The notes under the pieces are model-generated. The model had not been told where the DNA came from and made no database searches. It saw only the letters and a program-made list of their open reading frames with translations. Both the position numbers and the translations under genes were made by a program. 64,000 bases of DNA from Mycolicibacter hiberniae (GTDB taxonomy: Bacteria; Actinomycetota; Actinomycetes; Mycobacteriales; Mycobacteriaceae): NCBI RefSeq assembly GCF_010729485.1, contig NZ_AP022609.1, forward strand, positions 1,302,001-1,366,000. The letters are read 5' to 3'. How positions within the stretch are numbered: position 1 is the stretch's first letter; every line of letters starts with the position of its first letter. Below, one piece after another: positions 60,041 through 64,000 of this stretch.

Positions 60041-61159
60041 TCAGGCGGCCTTGCGGGGGCGCGGTGGCCGAGGGGTCAGCCCGGCGCCGGCCGCCAGCGA
60101 GAAGGTGCTGTGCATCAACGCCCCGGCGCGCTCCACCAGTTTCATTCCGCGGCTGACCGGCGGCACGTAGTGCATGCCGGTGCGGCGCCGCTCCTTGGGC
60201 GGTGAGCTGAACCACGGCGCTTCGACCACGGGGGTGTCGCCGGCGATCTTGCCCTGCTCGCGCCGGTAGCCGGCCAAAGCGCGCGGGTGCAGCCGGATCT
60301 CGTCGGGCACCACGCTGAACGCCAGGTGGCTGACCTTGCCCAGCAGTCGCAGCAGCACCTCGTCGCTCTCCGACCAGCGCAGACCGGCCTTCTCCCGCAC
60401 CACCGGCTCGAAAAGCCCGGTCGCCACCCAGCGTTGGGCGGCCAGCGCCGGCTTGAACATCTGGTGCCACACCGCGTCGGGCATCGGCACGAACCACGGC
60501 TTGGGAATCTTGATGTTCAAGATGTCGACGGCGGCCGGAGTCAGCTCCAGCTCTTCCTCGCAGACGCGGTCCCAGTACTCGCAGAACTCTTCCCAGGACG
60601 TCGGCACCGGGCGCATGCTCATGCCGTACATCCGGTACCACTGCACATGCTCGTCGAAGAGCTGCCGCTTTTCGGCCAGGGTCAGTCCGCCGTCGAAGTA
60701 TTCGGCCAGCTTGATGATGAGCATGAAGAACGTGGCGTGCGCCCAGTAGAACGTGTCGGGGTCCAGTGCGTGGTAGCGGCGGCCCTGTTCGTCGACTCCC
60801 TTGATGTCGCGGTGGTAGTCGCGGATCGAGGAGCCGGTGTGCTGGGCGCGTGCGCCGTCATAGACCACGCCCATGATCGGGTAGACCGACCGCATGACGC
60901 GCTGCATCGGCTCGCTCAAGATGGTGGAGTGGTCGGTGACGCCCGCGCCCAGGCCGGGGTACATGTTCTCGATCGCACCGATCCAGACGCCCATGATGCC
61001 GGTGCGCAGGTCGCCGAAGTACTTCCACGTCAGGGAGTCGGAGGTCAACGGCTCCACCGCCGGGGCCGGCTTGGGAGCGGCTGGAGCAGTGCTCGGGGTG
61101 CTGCTGTCGGCGGCGGCCTGTGCGGGCCGCTCGATGGACGCGGTCGGCGTAACGGTCAT
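60041..61159 (-). CDS. MpaB-type oxygenase, DUF2236 (Rv1645c-like)
   Basis: This 372-residue DUF2236 protein is related to latex-clearing (Lcp) and MpaB enzymes, heme-type oxygenases. Characteristic His motifs are RDYHRDIKGVDEQGRRYHALDPDTFYWAHATFF, and further LWMYG-like EHVQWYRMYGMSMRPVP. The N-terminal 50 residues are Ala/Pro-rich and probably disordered. The ATG at 61159 lies after CAGGAGACG; the upstream frame to 61189 is less likely. It converges with tsnR; the adenylate cyclase diverges. Confidence 0.8.
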   Translation of the reverse strand: MTVTPTASIERPAQAAADSSTPSTAPAAPKPAPAVEPLTSDSLTWKYFGDLRTGIMGVWIGAIENMYPGLGAGVTDHSTILSEPMQRVMRSVYPIMGVVYDGARAQHTGSSIRDYHRDIKGVDEQGRRYHALDPDTFYWAHATFFMLIIKLAEYFDGGLTLAEKRQLFDEHVQWYRMYGMSMRPVPTSWEEFCEYWDRVCEEELELTPAAVDILNIKIPKPWFVPMPDAVWHQMFKPALAAQRWVATGLFEPVVREKAGLRWSESDEVLLRLLGKVSHLAFSVVPDEIRLHPRALAGYRREQGKIAGDTPVVEAPWFSSPPKERRRTGMHYVPPVSRGMKLVERAGALMHSTFSLAAGAGLTPRPPRPRKAA

Positions 61160-61302
61160 CACGTCTCCTGTCTGAGAACCTGAAACCACGATAATTGTGA
61201 CAACAGTCGTTGTCTACATTAGATGTGGCGCGTCGCAACAAAATAGCCGATCGTGGCGTGCGCCACTGCCCGGTGCCGTTGCCGGGGTCGAGGATGGCCA
61301 CT

Positions 61303-61308
61303 TACGCT
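61303..61308 (+). promoter_or_regulatory. -10 element of a probable leaderless cyclase promoter
   Basis: TACGCT ends 7 bases before the ATG at 61316, with no ribosome site between. Confidence 0.4.
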
Positions 61309-61315
61309 GAACCGC

Positions 61316-62221
61316 ATGGACCTCGAGCGGGCCCGCGGGGAGGCCGATGGGCTCGGGGAAGCGGCGGAGATCCCCGCCCAGCAGAGCCCCAATCCTCGCC
61401 CGCAGTTCTCGCTCGACGAGGCCGCGGCGTGGCTGAACCGCACCACCAACGACATCCGGATCGTGGACCTCGTCCGCCGGGTGCGCCAGGTGTTGCCCGG
61501 TGATCCGGAGTTCGGCGATCCGCTGTCCACCGCCGGCGAGGGGGGGCCGGAATCGGCCGCGCGGGCGGCCGGCCGCCTGATCGGGGACCGATCCGCGGCG
61601 TCGCGGGAAGTCAGCCTGGGTGCCCTGCAGGTATGGCAGGCGCTGACCAAGCGGATATCGCGGGTACCGGGGGACGCGGAGGCGACGCTGGTCTTCACCG
61701 ATCTGGTCGGCTTCTCGGCCTGGTCGCTGCAGTCCGGCGACGACGCCACCCTCACCCTGCTGCGGCGGGTGTCCCGGGCGATCGAGCCGCCGGTGCTGGA
61801 CGCCGGTGGCCGGATCGTCAAGCGGATGGGGGACGGGATGATGGCGGTGTTCCGCGACCCCTTGGTGGCCGTGGCGGCGGCGTTGGTGGCCCAAGAGGCA
61901 CTGAGCGAGGTCGAGGTCAACGGCCACACCCCGCGAATGCGGGTCGGCATTCACACCGGCCGGCCCCAGCGGTTGGCCGACGACTGGCTCGGGGTGGACG
62001 TGAATATCGCCGCCCGGGTCATGGAGCGCGCCATCAAGGGCGGCATCGTGGTGTCCGGGCCCACCCTGAAACGCATTGAACCGGCCGCTCTGGCCGAGTT
62101 GGGCGTGGTTGCCAAGCGGGCGCGGCGCCAGGTGCTTGCGGCCAAGACCAGCGGTGTCCCGGCAGATCTGGTGATGTACCGGCTCAAGGCAGTTCGCCAG
62201 AGCCCCCCGGACGCGGACTGA
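61316..62221 (+). CDS. Class III adenylate cyclase (Rv1647-like)
   Basis: This 301-residue cytosolic protein has an N-terminal helical domain of about 115 residues and a C-terminal class III cyclase homology domain. All canonical residues are visible: metal Asp in FTDLVGFSAW, substrate Lys and metal Asp in IVKRMGDGMMAVF, and the transition-state pair N-x3-R in NIAARVME. It should be active as a homodimer making cAMP. M. tuberculosis Rv1647 is an active cyclase. The ATG at 61316 is preferred over a frame start at 61253. Confidence 0.9.
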   Translation: MDLERARGEADGLGEAAEIPAQQSPNPRPQFSLDEAAAWLNRTTNDIRIVDLVRRVRQVLPGDPEFGDPLSTAGEGGPESAARAAGRLIGDRSAASREVSLGALQVWQALTKRISRVPGDAEATLVFTDLVGFSAWSLQSGDDATLTLLRRVSRAIEPPVLDAGGRIVKRMGDGMMAVFRDPLVAVAAALVAQEALSEVEVNGHTPRMRVGIHTGRPQRLADDWLGVDVNIAARVMERAIKGGIVVSGPTLKRIEPAALAELGVVAKRARRQVLAAKTSGVPADLVMYRLKAVRQSPPDAD

Positions 62222-62363
62222 TCACGCCTCGTTGCGGTAGCGCAACCGCTCCGGCGGCGGCGCTTTCGAGTGGATGAACCCTGTTCCTTGGAATACCCTG
62301 CGGTGAGCAACATAACTATTGACCGGTTTTCCACAGGTCGCCTTAATGCAGGAGCGGGGAGTC

Positions 62364-64000
62364 ATGTCACGTCGGGAGCAGCGTCGCAACCACGGCCGTA
62401 AGAAGAATCGGCTGGTAGGCGCCAGTGGCACGGCGGCGGCGTTCCTGTCGTTCGGCGTGGCTCCGCTGGCTTCCCCGCCCGCGGCGCAGGCCGATTGGGA
62501 CTTCGATTGGCTGACCGATCTTTTCGCCGTCACAGATTCGGCGGCCGGTTGGGACAGCACGGCCTGGGACGTCTCCTCGTGGTTCACCGGGTGGTCGGAT
62601 CCGGGCGTCGCGGACGCCAACCCGTTCGACCTGACCTCGCTGTTCAACGTGCTGGTCTACCAGCCGATGTACACGTTTGTGGACTCCTGGATCGACAACC
62701 CGGCCAACGCCTGGCTCATCGACACGGTCAACGGCTGGGCGCCGGAAGGTCAGTTCTACATCGGCGACGGCATCGACGGCACGGCTGCGAGCCCCGACGG
62801 CGGGACCGGCGGGCTCTGGTTCGGTGACGGCGGCGCCGGCTACTCCGCGGGCGAGGACGGCCTCGTCGGCGGCGGCAACGGCGGCGATGCGGGGTGGTTC
62901 GGCAACGGCGGTGTCGGCGGCGCCGGGGTGGCCGGTCAGGACGGCGGCGACGGCGGGGCCGGCGGCTGGTTCATGGGCATCGGCGGGGCCGGTGGCGCCG
63001 GTGGTGAGGGCGGCAACGGCGGCGACGGCGGCGACGGTGTGGGCTGGCTGTTCGGCATCGGCGGTGCCGGTGGCGCCGGCGGAGTCGGTCTGACCGGCGA
63101 GACCGGACTGGCCGGTACCTGGCTGGACGGCGCCAACGGCGTGGGCGGCATCGGCGCCACCGGCGGCGAGGGCGGCCGGGGCGGCAACGGCGGCGCCGCG
63201 AGCGACTCCATGTTCGGCAGCGGCGGTGCGGGCGGCAAGGGCGGCGCCGGCGGTGCCGGCGGCCAGGGCGGCACCGGCGCGGCCGGTGACGCCGACACCC
63301 TCCACGGCGGCACGGGCGGCGAAGGCGGCGGCGGCGGTGCCGGCGGCCAGGGCGGTACCGGCGGCGCGGGCAGCGCGCTGGGCAGCACCGGCGCCGACGG
63401 CGCGGACAGCACGACCAATGGCGACGGCGGCCAGGGCGGTACCGGCGGCGCCGGGGTGGACGCCACCGCCGACCACGCGGCGGGCAACGGCGGTGCCGGG
63501 GGCGCCGGCGGCGACGCTGGTGAGAGTGGCAACGGCGGTCAGGGCGGTACCGGCGGTGCCGGGGGCGCCGGGGGTGATGACGACGCGCGCAGCGCCGGTA
63601 ATGGCGGCCAGGGCGGCACCGGCGGTGACGGCGGCCAGATCGGCAACGGCGGCCGCGGCGGCGACGGTGGTGCCGGTGGCATCAGCGGCACCTATGACGG
63701 CGCCACCGGCGGCACCGGCGGTGTCGGCGGCACGGGCGGTATCAGCGGCGTCGAGGCGGGCAACGGCGGCAACGGCGGCATCGGCGGTGTCGGCGGCGCC
63801 GGCCACGCAGGCATCAAGGGCACCAACGGAAGCGACGGAGTCACCGGGGTCAACGACGGTGCCGGCGAGGACGGCGGCCAAGGTACCAACGGCTTCCACG
63901 GCGGCACGGGCGGCAAGGGCGGCGTAGGCGGAGCCCGACATGAAGACAATGACGTCGGCAAGGCCGGCACGGCGGGTAGCGGCGGCCGCGGCGGCAACGG
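62364..64000 (+). CDS. Secreted PGRS-repeat protein lacking a PE domain (partial, runs off the window)
   Basis: The reading frame from ATG 62364, behind GGAGCGGGGAG, is open to the end (545 codons). It begins with a basic stretch and a hydrophobic segment (ASGTAAAFLSFGVAPLASPPAAQA) like a signal peptide. A Trp/Asp-rich region (DWDFDWLTDLFAV, GWDSTAWDVSSWFTGWSD) spans about 45-130, then hundreds of GGxGG-type repeats with GGAGG, GGNGG and GGTGG. It resembles PE_PGRS in composition but has no PE domain. It is expected on the surface or secreted; the function and C-terminus are unknown. Confidence 0.85.
   Translation, partial: MSRREQRRNHGRKKNRLVGASGTAAAFLSFGVAPLASPPAAQADWDFDWLTDLFAVTDSAAGWDSTAWDVSSWFTGWSDPGVADANPFDLTSLFNVLVYQPMYTFVDSWIDNPANAWLIDTVNGWAPEGQFYIGDGIDGTAASPDGGTGGLWFGDGGAGYSAGEDGLVGGGNGGDAGWFGNGGVGGAGVAGQDGGDGGAGGWFMGIGGAGGAGGEGGNGGDGGDGVGWLFGIGGAGGAGGVGLTGETGLAGTWLDGANGVGGIGATGGEGGRGGNGGAASDSMFGSGGAGGKGGAGGAGGQGGTGAAGDADTLHGGTGGEGGGGGAGGQGGTGGAGSALGSTGADGADSTTNGDGGQGGTGGAGVDATADHAAGNGGAGGAGGDAGESGNGGQGGTGGAGGAGGDDDARSAGNGGQGGTGGDGGQIGNGGRGGDGGAGGISGTYDGATGGTGGVGGTGGISGVEAGNGGNGGIGGVGGAGHAGIKGTNGSDGVTGVNDGAGEDGGQGTNGFHGGTGGKGGVGGARHEDNDVGKAGTAGSGGRGGN

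Noticed and set aside
62367..63941. 524-codon Ala/Val-rich frame on the minus strand
   Set aside because: It is the complement of the GGC/GCC repeats of the PGRS gene; the plus frame has a signal peptide and ribosome site.
62700..64000. CRISPR or tandem-repeat array
   Set aside because: The repeats are short in-frame GGxGG codons, without constant-length spacers; they are protein repeats.

Overview
This window is chromosomal DNA of a Mycobacterium (sensu lato). The evidence is a complete Pup-proteasome cluster (mpa, dop, pup, prcB, prcA), mycothiol ligase mshC, the lipoprotein LppK, an MTB12-type antigen, a two-domain LysX, a 13E12-family HNH gene, a PGRS-type glycine-repeat protein, and gene order that closely follows two separate M. 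tuberculosis blocks. GC is high throughout except in one inserted element. The species cannot be named from the sequence alone.

Region 1 (1-19.7 kb) follows M. tuberculosis Rv2131c to Rv2109c: cysQ end, mshC, an SDR, a PAC2 protein, metH (behind a well-formed SAH riboswitch), a HAD phosphatase, hisE-hisG, a DUF4126 membrane protein, a thioesterase and a RecB-like nuclease, trmI, DUF503, lppK with an adjacent MTB12-like paralogue, and then the proteasome cluster mpa / dop-pup-prcB-prcA. These supply protein-tagging (Pup), de-tagging (Dop) and degradation (Mpa plus 20S core).

Region 2 (19.7-54 kb) jumps to the Rv1627c-Rv1639c block: a thiolase-like lipid-transfer protein with its DUF35 partner, polA, rpsA, coaE, uvrB, an MFS exporter, a LAM-capping-type mannosyltransferase, a universal stress protein, an MBL hydrolase and uvrA. 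A divergent TetR / emopamil-binding-like pair with a 37-bp operator palindrome, an AlkZ-fold protein and a decayed esterase gene follow. Region 3 (54-62.2 kb) is lysX, a structured infC leader with an intrinsic terminator, infC (AUC start)-rpmI-rplT-tsnR, an MpaB-type oxygenase and a class III adenylate cyclase. The window ends inside a secreted PGRS-repeat protein with no PE domain.

The most interesting part is an 8,929-bp integrated element (25953-34881) inside the 13E12-family HNH gene that follows polA. It carries a large serine integrase very like that of phiRv1, an excisionase, a replication-type protein whose gene contains a 22-bp-periodic iteron array, an HK97 protease-capsid fusion and a small terminase. 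It has no portal, large terminase, tail or lysis genes. Removing it restores a 508-codon HNH gene in frame, and the rejoined ends give an attP with two nearly identical 26-bp half-sites around a CA dinucleotide. It also holds an unusual series of perfect palindromes. It looks like a capsid-encoding phage satellite of the phiRv1 type.
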